Part shown: positions 48,641 to 61,122 of the stretch, one piece after another | Position numbering within the stretch: position 1 is the first letter of the stretch | Layout: each line of letters opens with the position of its first letter | From: Turbatrix aceti | Lineage: Eukaryota > Nematoda > Chromadorea > Rhabditida > Panagrolaimidae | Length of the DNA: 64,000 bases | Assembly: GCA_963969345.1 (NCBI GenBank) | Contig: OZ017768.1 | Coordinates: forward strand, 10,394,193 to 10,458,192 | Direction of reading: 5' to 3' | Notes under the pieces: generated by a model | What the model saw: the letters and a program-made list of their open reading frames with translations, nothing else | The model's database searches: none | What the model was told of the DNA's origin: nothing | Made by a program: the position numbers and the translations under genes

Positions 48641-51600
48641 ATGCCGTCGAGTGCAGCAGACGAGAACGGCGAACCCCAGGCGTCACCCGCTACTGTTGCT
48701 ACGGCAAAATCGTCCATGGATCCGGCAGGGGCTACGGCAAAAGAACCAGCGGAAACTCCTGATACCTCAAAAATTCCAGATACGCCGGTGCCTGATACAT
48801 CGACTGTACAACCGACTACGCCAGCCCCTGCATCGATAGCTGCAGCTGCTACCGACAATCTTGTGCTTACGCGACAGGCTCGGATCTCTACATTTGGATT
48901 GATCAAGTTGTTTATCAAAAAAGACATTATGCTTACTATTCGCGCTCCCACAATGATGACGGCTGAAGTCGTATTAATTGCCATTATTTTTATCTCTTTT
49001 TACCAGGGGACCAGCAACCTTACAGAATTTTCAAATGAACAAGAACTGATAGGAAAGCTTGCCCCGAAGCGTTCACCGAATCTGGTTGCAATGAGTAATT
49101 TTTCAACTATGGATATTGATCAATCGTGCGATAGCTGGAAGATGAATCATTTGTTCTGCAACGTCAATTTGTCTACAATCGAAAGAACAAATAATTCATT
49201 TACCTACAAAGTAGTACTAAACAGCGAATATAACTTGAACTACGGTGACCTATACTTTACCAAAACACAATTTTATCCTGCCTTCGAAGTGTACTACTCG
49301 TCATACCTGGCTTCTATGGTGTATTTAAATGGCCCCGAGGATGAAGCCATCAGAGATAGGTACCAATTACGTTATCAATTTGTTTGGCTAACGACACCTG
49401 AAAACAGCATATTTGATATGCAGGTGGGCAGCATATTTATTTTTGTGTTTTTGTACTTCTTAATGTCGGTATTTGGAATAACCAAGACAATGCAAGAAAA
49501 GGAAAACTCCATTCACGCGTACATGATTATCATGGGCCTTCCCCGCTACTGTTACTACGGCTGCTACATTATTGTTTGTACTGTCAAGATCTGGGTCATC
49601 GGCATTGTTTTGGGCTACTTTATTTTAAAAATAAAGGTTGCTGATTATTTTTTTGATTGGTTTCAATAACTTTTTATTTAAAAATATTTTTTATAGGTCG
49701 GCGGATATATAGTTTTTTTCACCAGTTTCCTGTACGGCCACTACATTGTATATTCCGCCCTTCTTATCACAACCCTCGTGAACCGACAGACCTATGCCAC
49801 GATTCTTACGATAGTCTACTTCATTGCACAGATCGTACTGTTAGTTCTATTACCCATTACAGTATACGATAGCGTACTAACAACTTTGGTGATGTTTGCT
49901 CAGCCAATGTTTGCCGTCTACGTAATCCAGGCCAATTTAAAATTTGTCACAGATTACGGCAAGTTTTTTTGTTTATTCACGGTTATTTGAACCTAGTATT
50001 TTTTAGCTCAGCCTTATCACATTTTTTCTAACTACAACTTTTACGTTCCGCTGGGGCCTGCGTTTGTTGCTCTGGTATGGCATGTTGTGATTGTCGTTGT
50101 ATTGACGTTCTACCTGGATTACGTATTTCCGGTCGATAACACCCAGAAGCTTCATCCGCTGTTTTTCCTTGTAAGATTCAACTTTTTCTGTTTTCGAATA
50201 AGCGTTTTGGATTTCTAGGGCATCAACAAACAAATTGTCATGCCTCCGGATCTTGAGTCGGTTGCCAAGATCGACAATGGCTGCAACGAACCTCTTCCCG
50301 AGTCCGCCAAACCCGGAATCGCAGTCAACGACGTCTGCAAACGATGGAGCAATGGCGAAGTGGCTGTCAGTCATGCGTCTTTCGTCGCTCTTAAAAACCA
50401 GGTGACAGGCCTTCTTGGGCACAACGGTGCCGGGAAGAGTACACTTTTTGGCTGTCTGACGGGTCTCTACAAGCCGACGTCGGGCCAGATATCAGTTGAT
50501 GCTAGCGAAACTGTCGGATATTGCCCCCAGTGGGATCCCATATTCGTACGGCTCAACGTCCGCGAACACTTGCGATTCTACGGCACTCTCAAGACTGGCT
50601 ACGAAATCACAAACCAAGAAATCGATGAAGTCATTAGGGCTGTTGGTCTCAGGGGTTCTGAAAATGTCCTCGCCTCCAAGCTTTCAGGTGGACAGAAGCG
50701 CATGCTTTGTGTCGGCATGGCCATCATTGGAGGCTCAAAGATCGTTCTCCTCGACGAACCCACGGCTGGCATGGATCCGATGGCACGGCACAGCATGATC
50801 GGCATCATCAAAGGCATCCAGGAAGGTCGGACTGTTCTCATAACAACGCACTACATGGACGAAGCCGAAACTGTCTCCGACCGAGTCATCATCCTTTCCA
50901 AAGGCGAAGTCATGTGCAGTGGATCCATCGATTTTCTCAAAAGCAAGTACTCTACCGGCTTAATACTCACCGTCGTGTTCGCTGAGGTCAAGATGACCGC
51001 CGCTCAGTCTAGTATGTTGGCGATTCAAATCTTGGTTCTGGTCAAAAACGAGTGCGAGCAGGCAGAGATTCACGGATCAATTGGCGTGCAGTTTTCAATT
51101 CATCTACCGCAAAGTGCGCAGCGATCGCTTCCGAAAATATTTGCCGTTCTGGAGGAGAACAAAAAAGAGTTAATGATTGACTCATTTGGCATCAACGTCA
51201 ACAGTCTCGAACAGGTATTTCTGAAGGTCAGCGAAATGGCCGATCCTGAGCCGGCCAAAGGCACGCAGAGCACCGTTGCCGACGTTCTGGCTAATCTATC
51301 TCTTGGTAGGTTTTTCTTAGATTGGGCCGGAATAAAGCTTGTTTTCAGAACGCACGGAAATATCCAATATCCCTTTCCAACTGATGGCAATGTTCATACG
51401 GCGATTGCATTACTCACGGCGTCATTTTCTTTTAAGTTTGGTCCCCTACTTTTTCATTCTGTGGATTTCGCTTGATTCTACCACCTCTTTTGTTAGCAAA
51501 ATATTAAACCGAAGCAAAGACCCTACTGACGTCATGGATTTCATCAAGCACGGTCCCGAAATGACGATTCTTGTCTATCAGCCTCCTAAAGTCAATAGCT

Positions 51601-53793
51601 CAATATTTCTAAACAATTTTAAATCATACTTCGACTATCCGAATGTTCATTTTCAAGAATTTTCCGATATTAATCAAACAAATAACCTTCTGTACGAGAA
51701 GATGACTACATATCCGCCGTTAGCGTTCATGGTTTATTTTGATGACAATATTCCCTACTATTCGGTACTTGCTAGCGATTCATTTCTTCTCGCTCCGTTC
51801 ATTTTTATTCAGGCTTGCGCCAATATCCATCAAAGAGATAGTAAGTTTTGGACACCTATTTATTGAATGAAAAAATTGTTTTTAATTTGTTTAGACAGTA
51901 TAAACTTTTCCATTGTGATAGAACGAAATACGACTGACCCCAGCAGTGCTGGAGAGGAGAACGACATCGGACAACAACTTCTGACTGCGGTAAATCTTTT
52001 CATCATCTACATCATAACATGGCCCGTTTTACTGTACACCTACGAGAGTCAAGGCACTCGACACCTCTATCGACTGGCAAAGCTGTCAACGCCGGCGTAC
52101 TGGATAACTTCTTCTCTCATTGAGCTGGTTTTCGCCTTTCCGATTCCTATCATTCTGACTAGCATCTCATTGATCACAGGTGTTTACGCTAGAGATGACG
52201 TCGTTATTGCGCTTCCTTCTTACCTGCTCTACCTCGTGACTTACATCTTACAGGTGTTCTGCTTTGCGATGGTATTTGAAAACGGAAAGTCTGCGTTAAC
52301 CGTTATCATAATGTTCAACCTAGTCGGTACATTTATTATTACCGTAGTTGAAGTTTTCCAACAAGTGGTGAATAAAAAGTTTTTTGTAGGTTTTTAGAAC
52401 TAAAAACAATTTAATCTGAAAGACAAAAACTTTTCAGATCTTCAACTTTCGATATTTATTTCCAACGTTTAATCTCAAACCAAAGGAAAAAAAACAGCTA
52501 ATCTCGTTAGCGCTAAACGAAATAGTGATCCCCGATAATCGTTTAACGTTGGCATTTAACATGACACTGGATATGTCAAATATCTACGATCGCTTGCTCT
52601 CGGTTGGGATTTACATAGGACTGCTGATTTTTATCTCTTTCATCGCGGACAACGTCGGACAGATACTGCAATTGTACGGAGAATATGAGGTAACTTTGTT
52701 TTCATCATCGATACCGTTCTTATACATATTTACAATCTTTTAGATAACGAGTATTCGTACAAAAACCGCTGATGTCGAAAAGGAAGAAGCAAAAGTGGCC
52801 GCGGCCCCCGGAATTTCTAATGCGGTGACTGCATTTCACCTCAGGAAAATCTACTTTGGGATCGGCAGAGCTAAGATTGCGGTTCACGACCTGACCTTGG
52901 GCATAGTCCCCGGCGAGTGCTTTGGTCTGCTTGGCGCCAACGGAGCCGGAAAATCGACAACTTTTTCTATGCTTACCGGGTGCTCCACCCCCACCCAGGG
53001 GACCGCTTATGTCAACGGTCGAAATATCGGCAGTTTCTTCAGTTCGCCTGAATTTGGGTTCTGTCCCCAGGGCAACGTCGTTCTCGACGAACTCACCGTC
53101 GAAGAAACGTTTTACCTCTTCAGCCGACTGTCAGGTCGCGTCAAGACCAAGCTCTGCGTCGATGCAATCACTGACATCCTCAAGCTCGATTACGTGAGGA
53201 CGCACAAGATCAAAAACTGTTCCGGGGGCGAGAAGAGAAGGGTTTCCGTTGGAGTTGCGCTGCTGACAAACCCGAATATCATCATGCTGGACGAGCCGAC
53301 CGCCGGCATTGATCCTCGAACGAGACGTCGCGTCTGGGACCTCCTTATCGCGCTAAGGGACCAAGGATCGTCGGAAGTGCTCTCGTCCCACTCGATGGAG
53401 GAATGCGAAACGCTCTGCACAAGAGTTGGCTTTCTTTCCAAAGGCATGCTCAAGGCCATCGGAACCTGCCAGCACCTCAAGCATACCATCAGCGACAAAT
53501 ACGTCCTCAAAATTATTCTTTCCGACGCCTCAGCTGCAGTTTTGATATCGAATGCAGTATCCGCACGTTTTCGCGGAACCGAGCTCACAGACACTAACAA
53601 CAACACTCTAACTTTTAGCATGCCAAAGGGGAAACCAGATGCAGAAACGCCAATTTCCAAGATCTACAAGGAGCTGATCGAGTTTGTCGACGAACAAAAT
53701 GAGAAAAAAGATGGCGTGATTAGGGATTACACACTTGTTGACACCTCTCTCGAACAAGTTTTCATTGCAACGACTGCCCCCCCACAACGGTGA
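48641..53793 (+). CDS. ABCA-subfamily full transporter, CED-7-like (gene D)
   Basis: Eight exons join in phase: 48641-49636, 49697-49958, 50007-50170, 50219-51305, 51349-51840, 51895-52385, 52438-52689 and 52744-53793, giving about 1597 residues. A 70-residue Ala/Pro/Thr-rich N-terminus precedes TM1, and a large extracellular loop follows. NBD1 has GHNGAGKST, LSGGQKRM and LLDEPTAGMDP; NBD2 has GANGAGKST, CSGGEKRR and MLDEPTAGIDP. All motifs are intact. The second intron must use a GC donor (G|GCAAGT at 49959) to keep phase; gene E has GT at the same site. Exon 2 is 262 bp, as in A, B, C and E. AATAAA lies at about 53825. The family exports lipids, and the cargo here is unknown. It converges with gene E. 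Confidence 0.88.
49959..50006 (+). other. GC-AG intron in gene D
   Basis: The donor reads G|GCAAGT and the acceptor TTTTTTAG. No GT donor nearby keeps the reading frame, and the same position in gene E reads G|GTAAGT. The exon lengths on either side (262 and 164 bp) equal those of gene E, which supports this boundary. Confidence 0.75.
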
Positions 53794-54536
53794 TATTTGT
53801 TTTAGAAACCACTATTGTTACTGTAAATAAAGTTCGATATGTAATTAAATTTTTTTTATTTATTATTTCTTTTTTTATTTATTTCACAACCACTGAGTAA
53901 TGGTAAAATAAATTAAAAAAAGAAAATAAATAAATAAATGTAATTTGAACCGTTTGAAATTTTCATAGTTGAATCTCGAACAGAGTATCACACATACATA
54001 TATCCCCTTTAAAAAAACCGAAAAAAAACATACCAATTGTAAAGAAAGAGCTCAATTGTTTTCCATGGTGTAAGAAAATATATGATGGCCCGTTAGGCCT
54101 GATTGGGACCAATAGAACAGTATTGAAAAAATAAATAAAAAGCGCGCCAAAAATCACGAAAAGCACCGCTTACTGTGCGCAAAATAGCTTTACATGAACA
54201 TGTAATGCGTCTATAGACGCCTGCCAAGTTTTGCCAAACATACAGGTTCAATGAAAAAAATGTGCAAATGCAATGTTCGTCGTTCTATGCGCTTCTTTTT
54301 GCAAACTTGTGCTTTTACAGATGCACAGAATTAAAAAAAATGATGTTATATTATATAACTGCGATCTCTGCATGCAGTGCCTACTTGTGTTTTTCGGCTC
54401 CTCCTGCATTACGCAGAAAATCGATGACAAATGGGGGACATAATTTCTGTACGAATACTTGTCTGTGCAGTTTTTGCTAGCAGTCTAATTTTTTTGGCAC
54501 GAACACATTGGTGTGCATGTGTAAAACAGTTTATAG
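53794..54536. other. 3' flank of gene D
   Basis: The polyadenylation region of D, a retroposon tail (53839-53945), then AT-rich DNA without a supported gene. Confidence 0.5.
53839..53945 (+). mobile_element. Retroposon tail copy with 8-bp flanking repeat
   Basis: ATGTAATT flanks the segment at 53839-53846 and 53938-53945. Inside is ACCACTGAGTAATGGTAAAA and an (AAAT)n tail, preceded by an inverted T-rich stretch, so the insertion may include an internal inversion. Confidence 0.5.
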
Positions 54537-55156
54537 CAGGGTTTTCTAATTTGACTTTTTGTACCGCTCGCTCCGCTCCCGCTCTTTTATTTTTTAAATT
54601 TTCTCGCTCGCTCCGCTCCCGCTCCTTATATTTTTCCTTTTCCACCGCTCGCTCCGCTCCCGCTCTGCCCCCGCTCCATTAATTTAAATTTTTTTTGTGC
54701 TCGCTCCGCTCGCGCTCTTTATTTTTTTTCATTCTGTCGCTCGTTCGGAGCGGAACAAAAATCGCCAGCGCTCCAAGTAAAATTTCGGCTATATTTACTT
54801 TAAGTTCCCCATACCCCACATGTCGATACCCACCCTCATTCAGTTCCCCACCCTATCCTCTTGGTGGGGAACTCAATCCCCCATAGATGGTTAAGTTCCC
54901 CACCTATACACAAAAAGTCTTTTTTAGTGGGGAACTCGATCCCCCATAGATGGTTAGGTTCCCCCCCTATGCAAAAAAGAACTTTGTGCATACTTGTTTT
55001 TTTGCTCAATGATGTGCGTCCTCAAACGCGCGCGATTTCCCGCCGTTTGAGCATCGCTCTGTTTTTCGGCTTTTGGCGCATTGCTTTGCGCGTGTTCTCG
55101 TAATTTGTCGCGTTTTTTTTTGTTTATTTTTCGTTCATTTTTTTACTTTTTTTAGT

Positions 55157-56278
55157 ATGGCAGACATCGACGAGCGACTCCTGACTCTTTTGGGTGTCTC
55201 TCAGTTGTCCCAGGACCCCGAGGAGTTCCTGCGTGTTGCGATGGAAAGTGGCATACTGAAGGCCAATCAAGATTGCCCGAACTGTGGCGCCGCCATGGTT
55301 TTGAGCAAGGGTGGTATGAAGTGGGCGGACGGTTTGTATGTAAGTTGGTTTGTTTCACTTTCCCCTAATTTTTATTAAAAATGTGGTTTTTAGTGGCGTT
55401 GTCGAAAAGGACGAAAAGATTGCGCTGCTCTTTCTGTGCGCCATGGCAACAAGTTTCTGCGACGTGCTCGTCTCACCACTGCTCGTGTGCTCATGTTTGG
55501 GCACATGTGGATTGACCGAATGGACACCGCTGCCATGAAGGCAAACCTGCGGGTTTCCGATAAACTCTGTCTGGAGTACAAGGACTGCTTTCGCAACCTC
55601 TGCGTGCAGTAAGTTGCTGTTTTTGGTTGTTGTTGGCATGCGTTAGTATTTAGGGCTCACGACAAGCAGCTGCCGATTGGTGGCCCTGGGGTTGTTGTGG
55701 AAATTGACGAAACGTTGTTTGGACGAAAGAAGAACGGCAGAGGAGCACCAAAAACCCAAACATGGGTTTTTGGCGGCGTCGAGCGTGGCACGCGTCGGGG
55801 TTTCGCAGTCGTCGTCAAGAAACGGGATGAAGCGAACCTGCGCCCACAGATCGAAAAGTGGATCCTTCCTGGCAGCATCATCATCAGCGATACGTGGAAA
55901 GCCTACTCATTTCTCAAAAAGAGTGACGTCTACCAGCATCACATGATCAACCACTCCAAGCAGTTTTCCCGTACTCTGCGCGATGGTACGAAGAAGTCGC
56001 AGGTTCTCAAGAACATGGCGTTCGACTCCAACGACAAAGTCATCTGCTACGATGATGCCGACCCCGAGCGTGATGAAAATGCCCCTCCCCAGGTTATCGG
56101 AGACTTGGTGATCCACACAAATACCTGCGAGGGTATGTGGAAGACAATCAAGGAACCCATCAAAAAGGCTCACGGAACTTCGCAGGCGCTGCTCCCTTCC
56201 TACGTTGCGGAAGGAGTTCTCCGTTACACGCACGGAAACGAGTTTCGGCGTTTTATCTTTGATTCAATTCGTGCCTAA
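55157..56278 (+). CDS. Merlin/IS1595-type DDE transposase, intact
   Basis: Exons 55157-55339, 55394-55608 and 55654-56278 join in phase for about 340 residues. The N-terminal part has a zinc-ribbon pattern, CPNCG then WRCRK, typical of ISXO2/IS1595 transposases. The catalytic core has VEIDETLFGR (first Asp), ISDTWKAY (second Asp) and HTNTCEGMWKTIK (third acidic or Asn position). The enzyme would cut and paste the element via its inverted ends in the nucleus. No stop or frameshift interrupts it, and G+C-rich codons contrast with the AT-rich flanks. Two small introns with standard signals show it is adapted to its host. It is probably recent and possibly active; the unmatched element borders weaken that. 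Confidence 0.85.
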
Positions 56279-56439
56279 GTGTAAGCTGATTATGTTTGTT
56301 TTGTTAGTTGTCCCTCTATGGTAATTGCTTGCAAGTAATTGTCAAGATAAAATTTGTGGACAAAACTGGATATTTTGGAACACTGGTTTTAACCTTATGT
56401 TGTTATTTTCGGTTTTTTTAAGTCGTTCATAATGACCTT

Positions 56440-57360
56440 TGCGTGGACAGATGGGGAACTTTAACTGACATACTTTAAGTTCCCCTCTCGTTCTTCCTGT
56501 AAGTGAGCCTAAATATTAGTGGAGAGCTTAATCGCACAGTTCCCCTTTAAGTGGGGGACTAAACGTTGTGCACTTTAAGCTCCCCTCGGAAACGGGAACA
56601 GATGGGGAACTTTAACTTACATACTTTTAGTTCCCCTCTCGTTCTTCCTGTAAGTAAGCCTAAATTTTAGTTGGGAGCTTAATCGCACAAACTTTTAGTT
56701 CCCCTCCTTAACGAGGGGGACTAAACGTTGTACATTTTAAGTTCCCCCTGAAGGCGGGAATAAATGGGGAACTTTTACTGACACACCTTTAACCCCCCAT
56801 CCTAAAAACACATGTTTACAGTGAAAGAAAACATGTTCTTACTGTAAATAAGCCTAAATTTTAGTGGGGAGCTTAATCGCACAAACTTTTAGTTCCCCTC
56901 TTAAGTGGGGGACTAAACGTTGTGCATTTTAAGCTCCCCTCGGAGACGGGAACAGATGGGGAACTTTAACTGACACACCTTTAATTCCCCATCCTAAAAC
57001 ACATGTTTACAGTGAAATAAAACATGTTCTTACTGTAAGTAAGCCTAAATATACAAATAAACATCGATTCATAATGGGAAACTAAATCGTACAGACTTTT
57101 GGTTCCCCACTCATGCGGGGAACTAAACGTTGTGCATTTTAAGTTCCCCCTGAAAGCGGGATTATAGGGGGAACTTTAATTGACATACTTTTAGTTCCCC
57201 CCTCTTCTTACTGTAAGTAAGCCTAAATTCACAAATATATATCGATACGGAATAGGGAACTAAATCGTACAAACTTGTAGTTCCCCATCTATGTGGTGTA
57301 CCAAATATGACGTATTTGTAGTTCCCCAACCTTGGGGTGAACTAAAAAACGGTGGTATTC
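56440..57360. repeat. Subterminal tandem array of GGGGAACTT / AGTTCCCC units
   Basis: Between the transposase stop and the right end lie five or so imperfect units of about 165-190 bp. Each contains GTAAGTAAGCCTAAAT, GGGGGACTAAACGTTGTG and paired GGGGAACTTTAA / TAGTTCCCC motifs facing each other. Each unit could fold into hairpins. Repeated subterminal motifs are often transposase binding sites; that role here is inference. Confidence 0.65.
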
Positions 57361-57949
57361 AAGTTCGGACTCTTTGGGAACCTAACCTCCGGAACGGGAG
57401 CTGGGGAACTTAACGTGTGCGTATTGAGGTCCCCTCCAAGGAAAAATTTGCAATCTGAATTCCCCACATCACATTTTTTGTCATGGAGGTTGGGTTCCCA
57501 CATTTGCAATGGGGGGAACTTAACCATCTATGGGGGATCGAGTTCCCCACATAAGGCGTCGCCGTTGTGGGGGAACTCGGTGGGGAACTTTGTGGGGAAC
57601 CAAAGTTAGGGGGGGAACTTAACGTTAATATCGCCAAAATTTCAAAAATTTTTAGCCAAATTGGAGGCAAAAGTTCAAATTCAAAGGTTTTTCACGTGTT
57701 TAGACAAATTTTAGTGACAAATCTACTCGAAAGTGAACGGAAATGATAAATAATCAGACAAATTGCCATAAATTGTTAATGTTTTTTGAACTCAAGTTGT
57801 TTTCGCCTTTCGCTCCTTCACGATTTATGCGCGCGCTCCGCTCCCGCCCCGCTCTCGCTCCTTTGATTTAAAATTTTTTTGCGCTCGCTGCGCTCCCGCT
57901 CAGGAGCGGAGCGGGAGCGGAGCGATTTCAGGAGCGGTCGAAAACCCTG

Positions 57950-58202
57950 GTTTACAGATATGTATGTGAAGCGTGGTGTAAAACAAAAAATATAACAATA
58001 CATATACACTAGTTTATTCAAAATACACATTTTTTTCACAAAATTAAATACATACATTGCTTTGCATAGTAATATAGCGCTGTCCAAGTTAGCTCGCTAT
58101 ATAACTGTGTGTTAGCAACTAGTTACAGTCATGATTTTGCGTGAACTTAGCACAAGGTATTTTATTCAGTTTATCCAATAATATCAATAGGGGGTCAAAA
58201 TA
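57950..58202. other. 3' flank of gene E
   Basis: AT-rich DNA. An AATAAA on the minus strand near 58160 is a plausible polyadenylation signal for gene E. No gene is seen. Confidence 0.5.
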
Positions 58203-59744
58203 TCATTTTTTTGGGTTTGAAGTTGTTGCGATGAACACCTGTTCTAGGGACGCGTCAATGAGGTTGTAATCCTTGATCAGACCTTCTGTTTTTTCATTTT
58301 GCTCGTCGACAAACGCGATTAGCTCTTCGTAAATTTTAGAAATTGGAATTTCGGCATCTGATTTTGCTTTTGGCATGCTGAAAATCATGGTGACGTTGTT
58401 GGTGTCAGTGTGCATAGTTCCGGAGAAACGCTCAAAGACGGCTTGGGACATTGACGTGATAGCATTAGCGTCTGACAGGATGATCTTGAGGACGTATTTG
58501 TCGCTGAATGCGTGTTTGAGGTGCTGGCAGGTGCCGACGGCCTGAAGTACGCCCTGGGACAGGAAACCGACCCTTGTGCAGAGAGTTTCGCATTCCTCCA
58601 TCGAATGCGACGAGAGCACTTCTGACGATCCGTGGTCTCGGAGCGCAATGAGGAGATCCCAAACGCGACGCCGTGTCCGCGGATCGATGCCGGCGGTTGG
58701 CTCGTCCAGCATAATTATGTTCGGGTTTGTCAGTAAGGCAACACCGACAGATACGCGCCTCTTTTCCCCTCCTGAACAGCTCTTGACTTTGTGTTTCTTC
58801 ACGTGATCGAGCTTAAGGATGTCAGTGATTGCATCGACGCAGAGCTTGGTCTTGACGCGACCGGATAGCCGGCTGAAAAGGTAGAACGTTTCGTTGACGC
58901 TCAGTTCGTCGAGCACATTGTTCGTTTGGGGGCAGAAGCCAAATTGTGGTGAGCTGCTATAGCTAGCGAGGTCTCGTCCGTTAACAAATGCTGTTCCGGC
59001 GGTAGGGGTAGAGCACCCGGTAAGCATAGAAAAGGTCGTCGATTTGCCGGCACCGTTGGCTCCGAGAAGACCGAAGCACTCGCCGGGGGGTACGCCAATG
59101 GTCAGGTCATGGACTGCAATTTTTCTGCTACGAATGCCGAAATAAATCTTCCTCAGGTGTAAAGCAGAGACAGCGTATTCGTTTTCTGAAGCTTCGGCAA
59201 CCTTTTCATTTTCAGTTTCAACATCAAGGTGGCTCTGTCGAACGCTTTGTTCCTAAAAACGGGTTGTAAAAGTGCACGATAAGAAAACTCTACCTTCATC
59301 TTTCCGCACAACTTGAACACTCTTCCGGCGTTGGCAGAAACGAATGAGATAATACTTAGCAGCGTTATGTATATCACAGCCGAGATTAGGCGTTCGTATA
59401 TGTTCGACATGGCCAGTGAGATGCCAAAGCCACCCGTTGTAGTGTCAGACGTTGGCTCTACAGTCGATGAGTGTATTTTGTTGATAAAATCGTCTCCGGT
59501 CTTTGGTGTGAGAGAGATGGCTGGAAAGAGGTACCGGATGTTGTAAAACTGAAATTCAATAATTCATTGTAAAATTTTTTAAACATAAACGTACAATAAG
59601 ATCTTTTTGCAATATAATTTGTAGCAATATAATAACTTGAATAAATATTATGCCGAGAAAATTATACGATAGAATGACGGTCATTGCCATCTTACCGGAA
59701 TCCACTATTTTGCAGACGCAGAACATCTGTGCGATATACGTTAT

Positions 59745-60921
59745 TGTTACGCAGATCTTAAGACCGCGATACGCCGTAGCTCCGCCCCGCACTACTCGTG
59801 CGATGGCGCCCGCACTCTCTCATTAGGAGTCGAAGATCGGGCTAGTGTTGAGTCGTACATGTCTCTCCGGGAATAAACAGGACACAGAAATACCGCTACA
59901 CTTTGGCAACATTGTGGAGGTCCTACCACGGCCGTCTGCCCCTTGGTCTTCGATCAAGGACAAGCAGCCGGATCAGAGATTTTGTTACGATTTCGACCTA
60001 GTCGACTCCCGGCTTTTCCAATGTATGTGTATTTTCGGTTATTTCATTACATGTTGTTTTGGTGAGTGGCAGCATGTATACCATCTATGCGATAGCAGAA
60101 AAAATTCCAGCGCCATACATTTTGGTAAAGTCTAGTGGTCACTGGCGCTAGACCATCGGCACAAAGGTTATTGGTATCCCTTACTGTGCACTAGCTGCAA
60201 GTGACTACACTCGTTCGGAACGGCGACGAAGAACATCGATTGGTATTTGGCTAGCAGTATGTGGATCGCAGCGCAGCTGTCCGAGTGGGACAGATCGCCG
60301 CAGCAAGGACTTGCGCGCGGACGACAGATCGCAACTAGGGCACTGACCCGATAACGCCGAGCACCTCTCTCAAAGCGCGATGATCGACGACGGGAAGAGG
60401 CAGAGACCCCCCGCAAATTGAAAAACGACATCTGCAGCTCATTAATCATGCTCAGGCAGAAATCAAAACCGCATCCGAGACTTCAGCAGAAGCAGACTGA
60501 AACGCGGAGACCGCGTTCAACCCTGGTGGGGAGGGTGAACGGATAGCGGCAGTTGAAATCACAACCCCAACCACTCATGGTCACTGAAGATCCGCTGCAG
60601 ACTCCTACGCGCCAAGCCAACAACATACGTCGTTTCCGAGCCTGTGCTCCCCTACCATCTTTTTGTTCCCCCTTTTAAATACTGTATCGTTGTTAGACAT
60701 TGTAACGATCACCGGATGAGATGACGAGGACGTCATCAAGCGAGGTGGGGAGGATGTTACGCAGATCTTAAGACCGCGATACGCCGTAGCTCCGCCCCGC
60801 ACTACTCGTGCGATGGCGCCCGCACTCTCTCATTAGGAGTCGAAGATCGGGCTAGTGTTGAGTCGTACATGTCTCTCCGGGAATAAACAGGACACAGAAA
60901 TACCGCTACACTTTGGCAACA
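59745..60921 (+). mobile_element. Short non-autonomous LTR retrotransposon in exon 6 of gene E
   Basis: Two identical 167-bp long terminal repeats (59745-59911 and 60755-60921) start TGTTACGCAG and end GGCAACA. After the first lies TGGAGGTCCTACC, a possible primer-binding site. Before the second lies GAGGTGGGGAGGA, a polypurine tract. The 843-bp interior has no long frame, so it cannot encode gag-pol. The target duplication is TTAT at 59741-59744, with its partner at 60922 plus 61123-61125 across the gap. Identical LTRs imply a young insertion. Confidence 0.85.
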
Positions 60922-60922
60922 T

Positions 60923-61122
60923 NNNNNNNNNNNNNNNNNNNNNNNNNNNNNNNNNNNNNNNNNNNNNNNNNNNNNNNNNNNNNNNNNNNNNNNNNNNNNN
61001 NNNNNNNNNNNNNNNNNNNNNNNNNNNNNNNNNNNNNNNNNNNNNNNNNNNNNNNNNNNNNNNNNNNNNNNNNNNNNNNNNNNNNNNNNNNNNNNNNNNN
61101 NNNNNNNNNNNNNNNNNNNNNN
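60923..61122. other. Assembly gap of 200 N
   Basis: The run of exactly 200 N begins one base after the 3' LTR. The base before it (T) and the three after it (TAT) together make the TTAT target duplication. The surrounding exon is in frame without any extra bases, so the true gap is probably close to zero. Confidence 0.9.

Larger units (their letters stand above)
54800..57625. mobile_element. Merlin (IS1595-related) DNA transposon
   Basis: TTAAGTTCCCC at the left (about 54793-54804) and GGGGAACTTAA at the right (about 57613-57623) act as inverted ends. A longer inner pair, CCCCCATAGATGGTTA near 54880 and 54938 and its complement near 57520, supports them. The transposase gene lies inside at 55157-56278. 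I could not identify a matching 8-9 bp target duplication, so the exact borders are uncertain. Confidence 0.55.
54537..57949. mobile_element. hAT-like outer element with 8-bp target duplication, enclosing a Merlin-type transposon
   Basis: The left end is CAGGGTTTTC at 54537 and the right end is its complement at 57949. The flanks GTTTATAG (54529-54536) and GTTTACAG (57950-57957) match at 7 of 8 bases, as expected for an 8-bp hAT target duplication. CGCTCCGCTCCCGCTC repeats line the inside of both ends (about 54565-54780 and 57825-57930). hAT ends typically start CAGGG. The enclosed transposase is not hAT-type, so the simplest reading is a Merlin element inserted inside a non-autonomous hAT-like shell. 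Confidence 0.6.

Noticed and set aside
54431..54886. Ser/Arg-rich open frames resembling SR proteins
   Set aside because: They are translations of the GCTCGCTCCGCTC minisatellite, open in most frames.
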